A stretch of DNA of 64,000 nucleotides from Spirodela intermedia (GCA_902729315.2 LR746264.1:6349878-6413877), one strand, 5' to 3'. Shown: positions 1 through 11,175, numbered from the stretch's first letter. Program-made: numbers and translations. The notes: a model not told the origin generated them from the sequence alone.

Positions 1-413
1 GCTATTCAACTTTTCGAGGATCCGCCTTCCTGCTCGATACAGTTTTCCATTATTTTATGGCGCCCCGTCTGAACATTTTTTGCACTCATTTTCCTTTTTT
101 TTTCAAGTCAAAAATCTGATCTATGAAGCTTCAATCTGTTGCTTCGCTCTCAAGAAGGCGAGGACTTCTCAGCTTCATCTGGATCCTAAAAGAAATCTGC
201 GGTCAAGGCGCGTTCTCTGGCTATCTTTATTCTATGTGCAATTGGACAATAGATGATACTTATCGAGGATTAGCTTCCTCTCTCATAGGGGCAGATCGTA
301 TTCATATGAACTTGGAGGCGTTCCCGACACAGAAACTGTGGGCGGACAAGAATCGTCCTGTTGACAGTAGGATAAAGCTGAGTAGTTCCTCACTGGAAGC
401 AGCGACACCGGCC
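1..413. other. 3' flank, no gene recognised
   Basis: This stretch lies downstream of the last coding exon of the minus-strand methyltransferase and probably contains its 3' UTR. I see no conserved coding segment, RNA gene or repeat in it. Confidence 0.5.
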
Positions 414-3294
414 TCAGATTAGATCCTCGAATCCATCCTCGTCGCCTTCGTCCTCCATCCTCAGGAATTCCTTCCTCCAATCCTCCATCTGTAGAACATG
501 TGCGAGGCCGGTTCAGTAGAGGCGACTATGAAAGGTTCTCACGGGAGCCCCAGAAGGTGAACAGATTAGGGTTTCGATCAGGGCTTTCAGTGGTTTGGCA
601 ATCAGAAGTAGGATAAACCAAAAACAAATCATGATCTGGGTTCATCGTTTTTTCTTCCCCAATTATCTGGTTCACGCTGGTTTCTATAGCGCTAGTTTGT
701 CTGACCCCCGATACTAAGCCAAAAATACTGCCCACTGGAGATACTAACAGCTAAACCCCCACAGTAACTCCAATCTGTTGCCGAATGAAAAAAAGAGCTT
801 TGTAATTATAGGATGCTCATCAGATTAAGAAAGAAAAGACCAGTTTAGAAGAGAGAGATAGACACAGCCCTCTGAAGAGACGTGCAAGGCCACCAGGACA
901 TATCACATGCATATCTTAGCTACTAAGTATAGAAAACCTGAGGAAATGCTACCTGTTTGTCGGAAAATTGCAGCTGTTCTGCTACAAAAAGGAGGTTATT
1001 GTAATCCCCTGATGGGGGGGTTACGTGAAACTCTTTCGCGATTTCATGATAGTCAATGATCTTTACCCGGAAGCCATGACTCATGAAAATCTTGTCCACC
1101 CCTTTTTGTGCGGTAATCTATGCCAAGGAGACGGAAACGCAGTCAATAAGAGACATTTTTTGTTCAAAGCGAGAAACATGAAGCAACCTGGAGAATAGGA
1201 AAAAAAAATACAAGGAATGAATTTTTTTAAGGTATATTGTGGAATATGTTAAATAAGAAATAAAGGGGGGGATAGAAACGAAGGTAAAATGAATTAAAAA
1301 ATCTTCTCATAGAATATGAAACTAGAACCGGTGCTTGGATTTACAATAATAGCAGACTGAACTTCTCATAGAATGTTGGAATAATCCGAGACCCAGCCAC
1401 AGACTGCGCATGATACATGGATTCTTGAGATTTTGACATGGAGGAGCTGACCTTGTTTCCTGTTTCAGTATCAACCAACCATCCAGGCAGTTCTCCAACA
1501 AAAATAGACCCTTTCATGGCTAAATTGCTGACCAGGAAAAGAATTTCTTTGAACGTTGCTAATGTCGTCACAGGAAATCCCTGCAAGGCCCCCAGCAGTC
1601 ACCGTCAGTCATCCTTTCAATATATCGGCCGTACAGGGTAACTAACTATCATTCCGCATGACTTGTATATTAGCTTTATCCTTTTACCGTCAACGCAATA
1701 GTACTTCTATCAGATGATAAAAGGATGCATAATCACATGGAGATGGATGAGGGGATTATGAGAATAGACCATAAAACATGAAACAGACCCTTCCATACAA
1801 GAAAAATGAGATTTCGAAAAGAATGTCATTCAAGATTAGAAATGAATTCCCATCCACAGATGGAAAGAAATGATAGAAGATAATAGCGTCCGAACATTAT
1901 GCATACGGGATCACCTGAAAAACCCATAAACTCGGATTCCCGCCATTAAATCCTTCGCTGCACAGAGCCGCTTGTAAATCAGGAGACTCAGAGGGCACGT
2001 GAATATGTTTGCAGGTTTTCATAATTTTTGCTCCAACAGCTGAAATTCCACACAGTGAAGTGTACAAGGTGTTTTTAGGGCTTGAAGAAGACGTGCATCG
2101 CAAATTTAAGTTACTTCCCCAAGTACATCACGGTCACAACAAAGAAACCCTTTCGGTATCTACAGAACAAAGAGTAGAGGAAATACACTCGAGCTTCCGA
2201 ATGGCCGTGCTGAAGACGCTTTCCACTGAAACGTCGTATATTAAGGTTCTGGGCGGCCATTTAACCCTGTAGGGTCGCGTATCGAAGCCATCTGTGAACA
2301 GAACAATCTGTAGGGCATCAGACTTCAGCGGTGTGAAGAGGGGAGCAGAGAGTTTCAAGGGGATGGCATATGGTTGAACCATGCCTGTAAGAAGCCTCAT
2401 ACCTGCTTAACTCCATCAACGCCCCTCACCAAGCTGAGTAACTTCTCGTCGATAAACTTAGTGGCGAGAGTGTAATGGCACGGGGACAAAGAACCCACTG
2501 GAACCGAGTACTGCTCTTTTCCGCCATCTTCAGGGCGATCACCGGAGGAAAGAAGACAGCCGGCGTACAAGTCAATCAAGAGAGGATCTGAAATTTTGAA
2601 AAAAATTATAAGTTCTAACGAATAACCAAAACCAAGTAGCGTGACTGGGGTGACGCACACCAGAGTTAATGACATTTGGCTAAACATGTGAATGCACACC
2701 CATAACGACGTTAGAGAGAGAGAGAGAGAGTAAATGGCATGCAGAAAAGCATGCAAAAACCTCGAGCGACAACGCTTCTTCCATAGTCCAGTTTATTATG
2801 AGTTCGAGTATGAATCTCCACGGTTGCAATACAGAGAACCACCAGATGAACAGAAACAGGCTCTCAAAGCTACCAACAGGATAGACATTCCGTAGTATTC
2901 GCCAGAACAAGGTTCTCTTCTTCCAAAAAACTGACGATCAATGCCAGACGATCACCGTCTCTGTCCGCCCTCAAGTAAAGCGATCCGCCGAATCATGAAC
3001 TCTGCTGGGGAGGAAGAGCAACAAAGAAGGGAGAAAGAGAAGATTACCAGGACGAAGGGACTCATTGAAGCGAATCGAGGCCGCTCTTGCCGCTTCAGCT
3101 TGAAGGTCGTGATTGGAGGCGCGTTCCCCGCCGGCGCCGCCGCGTCCGGCGAACAACCGGACGATTACCTTCCTCTTCCGGGCATCGACCTCCAGATTTG
3201 TCTTACATGTATGATCGGAAAACCAAGGCGAGACGGGGGGAAGAGTGTGAAGAACAAGGTACCTCGCCGTCCCACAACTGCCGAGGGACGCCAT
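414..3294 (-). CDS. Leucine carboxyl methyltransferase-like SAM-dependent methyltransferase
   Basis: Seven-exon gene: complement(join(414..488, 953..1117, 1452..1580, 1915..2039, 2187..2307, 2403..2587, 3048..3294)), 348 residues. Every junction is GT-AG and phases close exactly. Exon 3 carries the SAM-binding signature VLFTDGFDTRPYR (about residues 146-158), the plant counterpart of the GxGLDTRxYR motif of LCM/PPM methyltransferases. Exon 2 has DPLLIDLYAGC, exon 5 FVGELPGWL, exon 6 DKIFMSHGFRVKIIDY, and the last exon ends in the acidic DEGDEDGFEDLI typical of the plant family. The first ~65 residues are basic and Ser/Gly-rich and could be an organelle transit peptide, but the start is the least certain part because an in-exon GT near 3259 could be another donor. 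The physiological substrate is not known to me; the family name does not prove carboxyl methylation. Intron 1 contains a short GA microsatellite. Confidence 0.85.
2712..2730. repeat. (GA)n microsatellite in methyltransferase intron 1
   Basis: Uninterrupted alternating GA tract of about 19 bases lying between exons 1 and 2 of the minus-strand methyltransferase gene. Confidence 0.9.
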
Positions 3295-3587
3295 CCTCCC
3301 CCGCGCTCCGCTCCTGAAGCTCCCCCCAACCCCACTGTCTTCTTCTTCTGCTATTGATTTTTCAGACCCCCCAAATTACGAATTTTCAGTTTATAACCCA
3401 AATTCTTAGTATTTATCCATCTACTCCAGATTCTAAAGCAAAATGGGCCGGACGTCGGATACCATGAGACGCTCCCTCGTGGCCCAAAAGGTTCCAAAAG
3501 CTTACAGCTACCATGTAGTCCGAGCAGCGAGAGAGTTGGAGATAGAGAGAGAGAGAGAGAGTGCGGCCCTTTGGAAGAGGAGAGGGT
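3295..3587 (-). promoter_or_regulatory. Interval between MIR164 hairpin and methyltransferase start
   Basis: About 290 bp separate the miR164 hairpin from the first ATG of the downstream, same-strand methyltransferase. The methyltransferase promoter and 5' UTR must lie here or overlap the MIR164 unit. It contains a GA tract near 3544-3561. I could not pick out a convincing TATA box in this interval. Confidence 0.4.
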
Positions 3588-3680
3588 GAGGAACCCGTGT
3601 TGGAGAAAGGGAGCACGTGCAAAGGAGAAGTTGGGGAGGGGGCCCTGCACGTGCCCTGCTTCTCCAGCAGGGGCTTCCTC
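3588..3680 (-). ncRNA. MIR164: MIR164 microRNA precursor hairpin
   Basis: Read on the minus strand, 3666 down to 3646 spells a perfect 21-nt miR164 (begins TGGAGAAGCAGGG and ends CACGTGCA). The opposite arm at 3620 to 3599 spells a miR164* with the expected mismatches (GCACGTGCTCCC then TTTCTCCAAC). The arms are joined by a ~25-nt C/T-rich loop, and the stem extends outward as GAGGAA-CCC pairing with GGG-TTCCTC, giving a fold-back of about 93 nt. In plants miR164 directs cleavage of NAC transcription factor mRNAs of the CUC/NAC1 group and so controls organ boundaries, lateral roots and senescence. A TATA element about 90 bp upstream of the hairpin supports a functional transcription unit. Which MIR164 paralogue this is cannot be decided here. 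Confidence 0.93.
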
Positions 3681-3752
3681 GCCCGGCTAGACGGAGACCA
3701 CCATGCTGATGGGGGCACTGAAGAAGATACAGGAAAAGAAGACGACGCCCCT

Positions 3753-3760
3753 CTATATAG
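3753..3760 (-). promoter_or_regulatory. TATA box of MIR164
   Basis: The palindromic CTATATAG lies in a GC-rich context 73 bp upstream (minus-strand sense) of the outer end of the miR164 stem. A start site ~30 bp downstream, near 3720-3728, would put the hairpin in the first 50-150 nt of the primary transcript, as is common for plant MIR genes. The element reads the same on both strands, so direction is inferred from the hairpin. Confidence 0.6.
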
Positions 3761-3811
3761 ACGGAGGAGAAGAATCCCCTCTCGTATAATACAACAACAA
3801 GAAGCACCCAC

Positions 3812-3849
<38 letters not shown>

Positions 3850-4459
3850 TCTCAGAGATTATTTTCTTGTGAGGTGTGGAGCAATCGAGTGGCTAAGACT
3901 TGCGTCACGATGAGGCTGAAGCTGTACACGCGAGAGAGAGAGAGAGAGAGGAAAGATGCTCGCGAGAGAAGCCTTTAGATCTCCGGCAGGCGCTTGGATC
4001 CTTTCTAGCATCTCTTCTGCAAGCGGTCAGGGAAGGAGCTAGAAAGGGCTCCTTAAAGAATGGAGTGAGGAACAGGTGCCTACGCCGGACCCTCGCTCTT
4101 GCCATTTCGGTCTCTGATGAGCACCGGAGCTGGGCAATGAGCTTTCGGTGTACTCCATTCCCTCTCTGCTCCATCATTCCACTCGAGCAGGATCTGAGAT
4201 TCTTTTCTCCGCATGCCACCTCTCTGAAACCTCTGAGAACGCCGGGCACGGCACTTCATCCCCTGGCGAGCACAGTCGGCAAGACGATCTATGGCGCAGC
4301 CGGTGGGTTTCTTCATCCCCTCCACCCGAAAGCTGCGGCTGCAGTCGGGGTCCAACATCAGCCGCTGCGTGTCCGAGCTTTCCCTGCTTCAGGGGTTTCG
4401 ACTGCCGCTTTAGGAAATCTATCAGCTTTTGTAAGTTCTCCAACGACAATGGGACGTAG

Positions 4460-4461
<2 letters not shown>

Positions 4462-4496
<35 letters not shown>
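4462..4496. repeat. (TC)n microsatellite
   Basis: Perfect TC dinucleotide run of about 35 bases in the intergenic region between MIR164 and the LURP-one-related gene. Confidence 0.95.
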
Positions 4497-4498
<2 letters not shown>

Positions 4499-4673
4499 GT
4501 TGCCCCTTTACACCTCTGGAAGTTATAGTATTAAGGCCAGCCAGTCGCTCGATTCATGGATTGAAGATAATTGGCGCTTTCATCAGATACGATTACGATA
4601 TTCCACTGATTTAAAGCAGCATAATTCTAAGCTTGTAGCGTACATATTAACCGAACCAGTGAGTAAGTGGAAG

Positions 4674-4704
<31 letters not shown>

Positions 4705-4856
4705 AGAAGAAGAGGATACCAGGCATCGGTGACCAGGAAAATTTAAGGAAGATCATAGAAACAATCGTAGATCTTCATGGGGATCATCAGGGACAGAAGA
4801 CTCCCGGGAGGAGGAAAAAAATAGAAAGAATCACAGGAAGGTATGTATCGTCGCAG

Positions 4857-5666
4857 TCACCGCATGGCGTCGTTGATCATGAGGAGAGCCATCACCAAAG
4901 CCTGATCCATCTCCGGTTGAATCTTCACGGCCAGTACATCTCTCCCCAGCAGCTCCCCTCGCGCAACGCCCCCGCACTTCCTGGTGATCTGCTCTTCGAA
5001 AGAAAACCCGCCGTTAACTCAAAGAACCCATCAATGCCGATAAGCGGCGTCTCAGATTTAGCGCCCACCTCGGCCCTCGGCGGAGCAACGGCCGCTCCGG
5101 CGAAAATCTGGCACCATTCCTCGCGGGGTGACCAGTTCATCCGGTAAGCCGGAGCCGTGCTCTTCCCCCACGGCGAGATAGTGTAGCTAGGGTTTCCCAG
5201 CGCCTTGGTGACCCTGAAGAGGGGACTCTGACGGCGGGCCGGCGTTGACGAGACGTCGATCTCCCCCTCGTAAACCTCCCAGTTGTCTTTGATGCCGAGC
5301 ATCTGCCGAGAAGATGAGAAGTCTAACGGCGATTCCGACACGAGATCAACGGCCCCAATAGAGACGTACCTTTCGGCGGCGCCGGACGGTGAGGAGGACG
5401 CCGCCGGTGGAATCCATGAGGAGAACCTCCTCCCTCCACTTGTGGGCGTAGTTGTCCACCCGGAAGATCATCCTCCCGTCGGCACTGTCGTAGACGGTGT
5501 ACCCGTGCCCGTTGAAGAGCAGAGACCTGCACCACACCGTGAGTTCGACGGCGGACGTTGAGCAGAGGTGAGGACAGACCGCCGCCGCGGGGCCAACGCG
5601 GCGGCTGCGGTGTCGGTGAATGCGTCGGCTTTCGCCTTTCGCGGCAGAGTCCATGAAGACGGACAA
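4857..5666 (-). CDS. LURP-one-related (LOR) protein
   Basis: Three exons, complement(join(4857..4988, 5069..5302, 5370..5666)), 220 residues, the usual length for the family. Exon 1 has ELTVWCRSLLFNGHGYTVYD and IFRVDNYA, exon 2 DNWEVYEGEI, and exon 3 LLGRDVLAVKIQPEMDQALVMALLMINDAM. These are the ordered landmarks of the LURP1/Tubby-like DUF567 beta-barrel fold. The 80-bp second intron (donor GAG|GTGGGC, acceptor GAGCAG|ATC) is required: without it the frame runs into an unrelated C terminus. The start could be the Met at 5666 or the one four codons later. Family members such as LURP1 are linked to basal defence against oomycetes, but most LORs have no known biochemical function. Confidence 0.9.
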
Positions 5667-6454
5667 AGCTAGGGGTAGTCCAGAGAAAACTAAGCGTGAG
5701 GTGAGTGCAGGGAAACCTCAGTTATAGATGGGGAAGGAGAAGGATTTCGAGTTCTGAAAGGGAAGCTATCGAGGGTGAGAGCGAAATGAACGGACGTGGG
5801 AAGATGGGCAAGGCCCGCGTGGCTAGCTCCTCCCCTCTCGGGGGGAGAAGAAGTGACTAGTCATCAGAGGAAGGCTGACCAGTTCCGTTTGTTGATGAAA
5901 TTTCTTCGTTTGACTCTCGACGAGACGGCGTCTGGCGTCTTCTTCCCGTACTGCCGCCGCCTGTCAAAGTCAAATAGTCGTCGCCGGCTCGCTCCCGACC
6001 GTAGAGCCTACGCCACGAAGGGGTGGCAACAGTGCGTGGTGTCTTTTTTCCAAATCTAAATAAAGGAGCCGCCTTTGTTTCAGTCTCGTCTGGCCTCTGA
6101 TGGCGATGACGTGGCCTGATTATCGAGACCTTCTCTTTCTCTCTCTCTCTCTCTCTCTCGCACCTGGCCCACTCTTCATTTTTCTGTTCCCTCCCTTCCA
6201 CTCTCCCTTACGTGGGCCTCAAGCAGCCGCCCTGCGTGAGCTAACGGAGAGGGAGAGAGAGAGTCAACGGGGTCGTTAATTTTTCTGTTATATTTTAAAT
6301 TACTAAGATAAAATGAAGGTGTTAAAAAAGAGTGCGAAAATTTCACAAATGAAAATCTCAAATGAAACATGTAAAAAACTAAAAACAGGAGCAATCTGAA
6401 AAGTAAAACTCTCATCCCCCCAGCCTCATCGGAGGCCATCAACTTGCACATCAG

Positions 6455-6498
<44 letters not shown>

Positions 6499-8490
6499 CG
6501 AGAGAGTGCGAGAGATAATTCCGTGATAGATTTGTATGCGGGTGGGCATTTCTTTCCAATCAGCCGACGACCGACGTGCTCGGCGACGAAATCTACCAAC
6601 AGTCAGCAAGCCGCACGGTCCGCTGACGTTACCTCATCTTCTCGCCCCGGTAATGATAAGCTAATTTAACCACGGCCAAGACATCCCAGGTCAAAACTAC
6701 CCAATTTGCCCACTTCCCTCTCTCTCTCTCCCCTTCTATACTCAAACAGGGGAGTCAACGAGGTCTGCACATTCTGCGGGAATTGAATGCATCAAATCGA
6801 ATGGCATAGATAATTATCCATAAGTGGGATGATTTACAGAGACCCAAAGCTAAAAAATCAGTAGGCAGATGGTAGATCAGATCTACCGATGACGAGACCG
6901 CAGACGTCATCCTCATCTCAACCCACCTCGAGACCGTTGACTTCCTCTCCGTCAGAGATCGTACTTCTCCCCGCAGGCTTCTCGTATTCCAAATTGACTT
7001 CCAGAGAGCTTCTAGAAAAAAATATGCCGTCCCATGCCACGCTTTGCGCCATGGAAGGAAGGCGTGGGGAGACGACCTGGCCTTGCTAATCTTCTCGTAT
7101 TTCTTTGCAGAGACGGTAATGCTTACACCGGTCACTGCTGCTCCCCTGGAGTTTCCTCTATTGAGCAGCTGATGGCTTCTGGGCAAGATAAATAAATAAA
7201 TAAATACCAATCATATATATATAAACCACAACTATAAATACCTATCAAATCGATGCCAAACGCACCTTTAAGAGTTTGCTAAAATGAGTAGGTGAACAAC
7301 TAAGCAAATTAATAATGATTTCGGGCTTCGAGTGAAAACTACCGGCCAAGGGACTGGCCGTCTCACTAACGAGCCATCCGCCGCACATAATGCATTCATA
7401 AAACATTATAACATTGGAAGGGAAATATATAATGCGAAGCTTACAAGTAGACACAACTGATCGTCTAATTCCACAAGGGCCTAAAAATCACATGCGAAAT
7501 AAGCTGTGATATTGTTCAGTGCCCTTTAATGTCATCACGCGCCAAATTATCTACATTAATTTTCTCACTCTACATCCCAGATAGATAAAAGTCATGCAAG
7601 TTTGGTACGGTTGACCAAAGTGTTGTGTTGGACAGAAAAAAGCACCCAGATTTCCTTCTCTATTGTGTTTCTATCTCTATCAGTTTGCCTCTTTCGTTGA
7701 CCCCGTGATGTTTCGTTCGAGTTGGAAAAGGGTCTTCCTTATCGAGTTCCTTCTGAACTACGAACACCAAACTCCACCCGCTGTTGTAAACTAAAATATC
7801 TCCACCAACACCAACTGTGCTGCCACCTTCTTCTGCATCATCAAGTGAGGGAATCTGCTCCTTCAAGGATGACACTAGAGATTCTCCACACCATTTGCCC
7901 TCCCAAAAGAGGATTCTCTGCCATTGCCTAACAACGGCTCAGGAGTTTCCCTCATACCAAGTCCCACCATACCCTAAGTAGAACATTATTCAGTGATATG
8001 TACTGGTGAATTGAAGAAAAGTTGGACATGTCATCGTCCTCGATAAAATTCTGTCAACTCCAGATGTTCAATCTTACTAATCAATCAGTTATAAATCCTT
8101 CTCCCCATGATTAAAGATGCAATAAGGGAAAAGATCCCACAGACGATTTGGGAAGAGTAGTGAAAAGATCTGATGTTACCTATCCCAAAACATTTGCGTG
8201 AAAGTAAAAGGCACAGTGAGTATTTGCGGAAACTATACAAAGACTTAAACAACAAAGAGGTATCAAATTATAAGATGTGATCTAACTGACTGCTGTCCAG
8301 TGATTTCAAATGGACGTGGAAATATCGTCATGTGGCATTTTTCAAGACGCAAGTACAAGGAAAGGAATACCAGTACATCTTATTTGGAGCTAAATTATCA
8401 AACAATGAATAAAATAAAAGTTGAAGGTACATTCCACATCCCATCACCGCCAAAAGTAAAGGAAGAAAATAGGACTTCTTACACAGGCTA
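5667..8490. other. Intergenic region between LOR and SEC15 genes
   Basis: The first ~300 bp must include the LOR promoter. CT/GA microsatellites lie at about 6132-6159 and 6459-6496, and an AAAT-type tract at about 7193-7206. Several frames of 60-150 codons occur around 6755-7210, but none matches a family I recognise. A minus-strand coding-like patch at about 7660-7950 (residues such as IPSLDDAEEGGSTVGVGGDI) is bounded by stops and may be a decayed fragment. The rest appears featureless. Confidence 0.5.
6459..6496. repeat. (GA)n microsatellite
   Basis: Perfect GA run of about 38 bases, roughly 0.8 kb upstream of the LOR start codon. Confidence 0.95.
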
Positions 8491-10977
8491 CTATGCTTCT
8501 CTAAGCCTTCTAGTCAAAATATCCAATGCCTTCTTCTTTGGGTTCTGCTTCGCTGCCCTTGACCCAAATGATCCAAACAGCCGATCTGTAGAATCTCTGA
8601 ATTTTTCTGATATGGACAGTACCTTCTTATGATCCAATTTGTTGTAACTCTTCTCCCGAATCACCGGGTTCATGAACATTTCTGGATGGTTACTCAGAAG
8701 CAAATTAACCAACTGCCTTGCTTCAGCTAAGGCTTCCCTCAACTCCTTCGCTCCAGATTCCTCAGAATTGGTAGAGAAATGGGCCTGATTATCCGCAAAA
8801 GACTCAAATAGCTTCAGATCAGCATCAATACCAGAAACAGCATTTTCATTGAATCTCTTGACCGAATCACTCAGAAACACTCCAACGATCCTCTCTGATA
8901 TGTGAGAAAGTACACCATGCAGAACCCGTTTCAGTACTTGAACAGGTAATATTTGTTGTGCAGTTGAAACAAGCGTCTCAAGGTATATGATCACCTCATT
9001 TGCGTACTCATTTCCACTAACGGAGTAATCATCTCCCATCCAGTTAATGTTCTCCGTGAGGAGCATGAAATCATCGATCTTTGTCCTAAGCAAACCCAAT
9101 AATAGCTCTTCTGTAGCATCACGTGCTCTCTTCAACGGGAATTCTCTTCGACCCCTCTCTGCCATCCTTAGCGGGATGCCTGAAAGGTGTGCAGCATGGC
9201 GAAAGAAAAAATCACAGGCGCGTTCCAGTACCACCATATTGGCAGCAACCTGCATGGCCTGGGATACCCCATGGACTGAAGACTCGACAAGCTTCAGCAA
9301 CGCACCATCTAGGACCTCATTCAGCAGCCGGTCTAAATACTTTTTCACTACAAAATAGAAATCAAGCTGGCCCCCATATGACATGAAGCTAACAGAGTCC
9401 TCAATGAAGGAGCGCACGATGCGGCAGGAGTCGGGTACCGTAGAAGAGAAAGGAGCCACAAAAGGGAAAGCAGGCATGATATCAGATGTCTGAATCTGGA
9501 ATGATAGGACATTCATCGAATACTCGTACTCTTTCTTCATCAGCATCTGCTCAAACTTGTCAGCTGAGACAGCCTCAGCTATCTGCTTCCTGCAGTCTGA
9601 AAGTAGCAACTCGTGGTACTTGTCTCGGTGTTTGCTCAGTACATCAAGGAGAGGATCCACAGTGTAACCATAATGCCGGAGTGTGACTCCGAACAGGCTT
9701 ACGTAATCCTTGATAAGAAGAAGGTGATTGGCAGTCTGCATCCGCGAGAACTGGTCCTCTAGCACAGACACCATCTTGGCAATGGCCGTCTCCCATAGGC
9801 TCTCTACCTCCATCTTGGAGATAAGCCGACCACTCGTGCGCAGGATCCTGTCCTCTACAATGAAGAAGCCAGCAATCTGCGCGAAGAATGTCTGATGAGA
9901 CTCCAAAAACGGTGTCATCGAAGAGACCTGGAAATCAGAGGTCAGCTGGAGCTTCCGGTTCTCGAAGTAATAGAGCTTGAAACGATCCTCCAGGCCCAGA
10001 GTCTGGTGGATGTGGTAAGCCCTGTAAAGGGGGGTTAGGTCGAAGCCCAATATTCCATCACCGCTGTTCTCTCTACCGGAACCGTCAAGAGAAGCCCCTC
10101 CGGCGCCGGTGGGACCGTCGTCCTCCTCCTCGAGGGCATAAATGCAGTCGCGGACGCTGAGGCGGCTCTGCTCCTCCGCCTGACGCTGTTTGATCCGGAG
10201 CTCCTCCTCCCGCTGGCGGGCAGCGGAGGCGTAGCCGATGGCTACCTGGCCGAGGTTGCGACTAACGACTCGAATCTGAACAAGCCAATCGCCGAATTCC
10301 TTCCCGATCTTGCGTTCGACATGAGCGCGGATAGCGGGGATCTGCCTCTCCAGCATCCGGCGGAGAGTGGGGGAGGGAACGCCACCCGCGCCGTTACCTC
10401 CTTCTCCTTCTTCGCAATCGGGGGAGTCGAGGAGGAAATCTCGCTCCAGGTTGTCGACGCAGCGAAGGGCAAGGTAGAGTTCATCCTTGGAAAGGTAGGC
10501 ATTGGCGCGCCGGCACAGGTCGAGAAGGCCGACGCATAGGCGGGCGGAGCGCAGGGCGAGGGAGATATTGCGAGCCTGCGAGCGGGCCTCGACGTAGGCG
10601 TCGAGCGAGGAGAGGAGAGGCCCGCCAACGGCCTGGAGGAGGATATTGGAATCGGAGAGGGAGGACTTGAGGGAGTCCGCGTCGGAGAGGAGGGAGCGGA
10701 GGTCGTCAACGGCGCGGATGAAATCCTGGTAGTGGTCTCGGCATACGTCCTCGATCTCCAACTCCTTGGCGCGGGTAAAGTGCCGCAGCGCCGAGAGCAG
10801 CGTCTCCGGCTTCCCCGTGGCGAAAGCCTTGCGCACGAATGGTCCGAGATCCTCGCCGTTGCAGATCGCCGAGGAAACGGGGTGCAGGTCCACCTTCCCG
10901 CCATCGCCGCCGGCTTTGGCGTTCCCGGTGGAGCGCATCGCCACCTCTGCGGTGACCGGGACGATTTTCTGCCTCAT
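8491..10977 (-). CDS. SEC15B: Exocyst complex component SEC15 (SEC15B-like)
   Basis: A single uninterrupted frame of 828 codons, slightly longer than the ~790 residues usual for plant SEC15. SEC15 is the exocyst subunit that links secretory vesicles, through Rab GTPases, to the tethering complex at the plasma membrane; in plants it serves polarised growth and cell-plate formation. The N-terminal third (about residues 60-260) is helical and coiled-coil-rich (FTRAKELEIEDVCRDHYQDF; a DDLRSLLSDADSLKSSLSDSN stretch). The C-terminal half carries the Sec15 domain (QTSDIMPAFPFVAPFSSTVPD, then YSVSGNEYANEVIIYLETLV). Lack of introns is typical of plant SEC15 genes. An alternative start is the Met at residue 14. 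The 5' codons are strongly GC-rich and the 3' half is not, a gradient typical of grasses and other monocots. SEC15A versus SEC15B is a tentative choice. Confidence 0.93.
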   Translation of the reverse strand: MRQKIVPVTAEVAMRSTGNAKAGGDGGKVDLHPVSSAICNGEDLGPFVRKAFATGKPETLLSALRHFTRAKELEIEDVCRDHYQDFIRAVDDLRSLLSDADSLKSSLSDSNILLQAVGGPLLSSLDAYVEARSQARNISLALRSARLCVGLLDLCRRANAYLSKDELYLALRCVDNLERDFLLDSPDCEEGEGGNGAGGVPSPTLRRMLERQIPAIRAHVERKIGKEFGDWLVQIRVVSRNLGQVAIGYASAARQREEELRIKQRQAEEQSRLSVRDCIYALEEEDDGPTGAGGASLDGSGRENSGDGILGFDLTPLYRAYHIHQTLGLEDRFKLYYFENRKLQLTSDFQVSSMTPFLESHQTFFAQIAGFFIVEDRILRTSGRLISKMEVESLWETAIAKMVSVLEDQFSRMQTANHLLLIKDYVSLFGVTLRHYGYTVDPLLDVLSKHRDKYHELLLSDCRKQIAEAVSADKFEQMLMKKEYEYSMNVLSFQIQTSDIMPAFPFVAPFSSTVPDSCRIVRSFIEDSVSFMSYGGQLDFYFVVKKYLDRLLNEVLDGALLKLVESSVHGVSQAMQVAANMVVLERACDFFFRHAAHLSGIPLRMAERGRREFPLKRARDATEELLLGLLRTKIDDFMLLTENINWMGDDYSVSGNEYANEVIIYLETLVSTAQQILPVQVLKRVLHGVLSHISERIVGVFLSDSVKRFNENAVSGIDADLKLFESFADNQAHFSTNSEESGAKELREALAEARQLVNLLLSNHPEMFMNPVIREKSYNKLDHKKVLSISEKFRDSTDRLFGSFGSRAAKQNPKKKALDILTRRLREA

Positions 10978-11114
10978 GAGGAAGAGGCGGCCTGGGCGGA
11001 ACTGGGCGGCAGACTAGATCTGTGGTTGCGGCAGGTCAGGCCCTCACCTTGACTCCCCTATACGAAGGCTAAAGGGGATTTCGTCGGGATTCTCGGGTCT
11101 GCGAGAATATCGAC

Positions 11115-11175
11115 CAGAGAGAGAGAGAGAGAAGAAGAAGACGGAAGAGGAAGAAGAAGAAGAGGAAGAGGGAGA
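11115..11175. repeat. Purine (GA/GAA) tract in SEC15 5' flank
   Basis: About 60 bases almost wholly of G and A on the plus strand, starting with alternating GA and continuing as GAA/GGAA. It reads as a CT/CTT pyrimidine tract on the SEC15 sense strand, a pattern frequent in plant 5' UTRs and core promoters. Confidence 0.8.

Larger units (their letters stand above)
3681..4856. other. Intergenic region with GA/CT microsatellites, no assigned gene
   Basis: This contains the MIR164 promoter and upstream DNA, then the 3' flank of the LURP-one-related gene. Alternating GA/CT tracts sit at about 3819-3844, 3933-3952, 4462-4496 and 4674-4700. Frame +3 stays open for about 1.2 kb but has low-complexity repeats, no recognisable domain, and overlaps the real minus-strand gene, so I do not call it. 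A short imperfect hairpin lies at about 3992-4055. Confidence 0.5.

Noticed and set aside
3900-5147. A 415-codon plus-strand frame
   Set aside because: It runs through GA/CT repeats and over the exons of the real minus-strand LOR gene. It has no domain and is low-complexity; open by composition.
10242-10904. 220-codon minus frame overlapping SEC15
   Set aside because: Out-of-frame shadow of the GC-rich SEC15 5' region.
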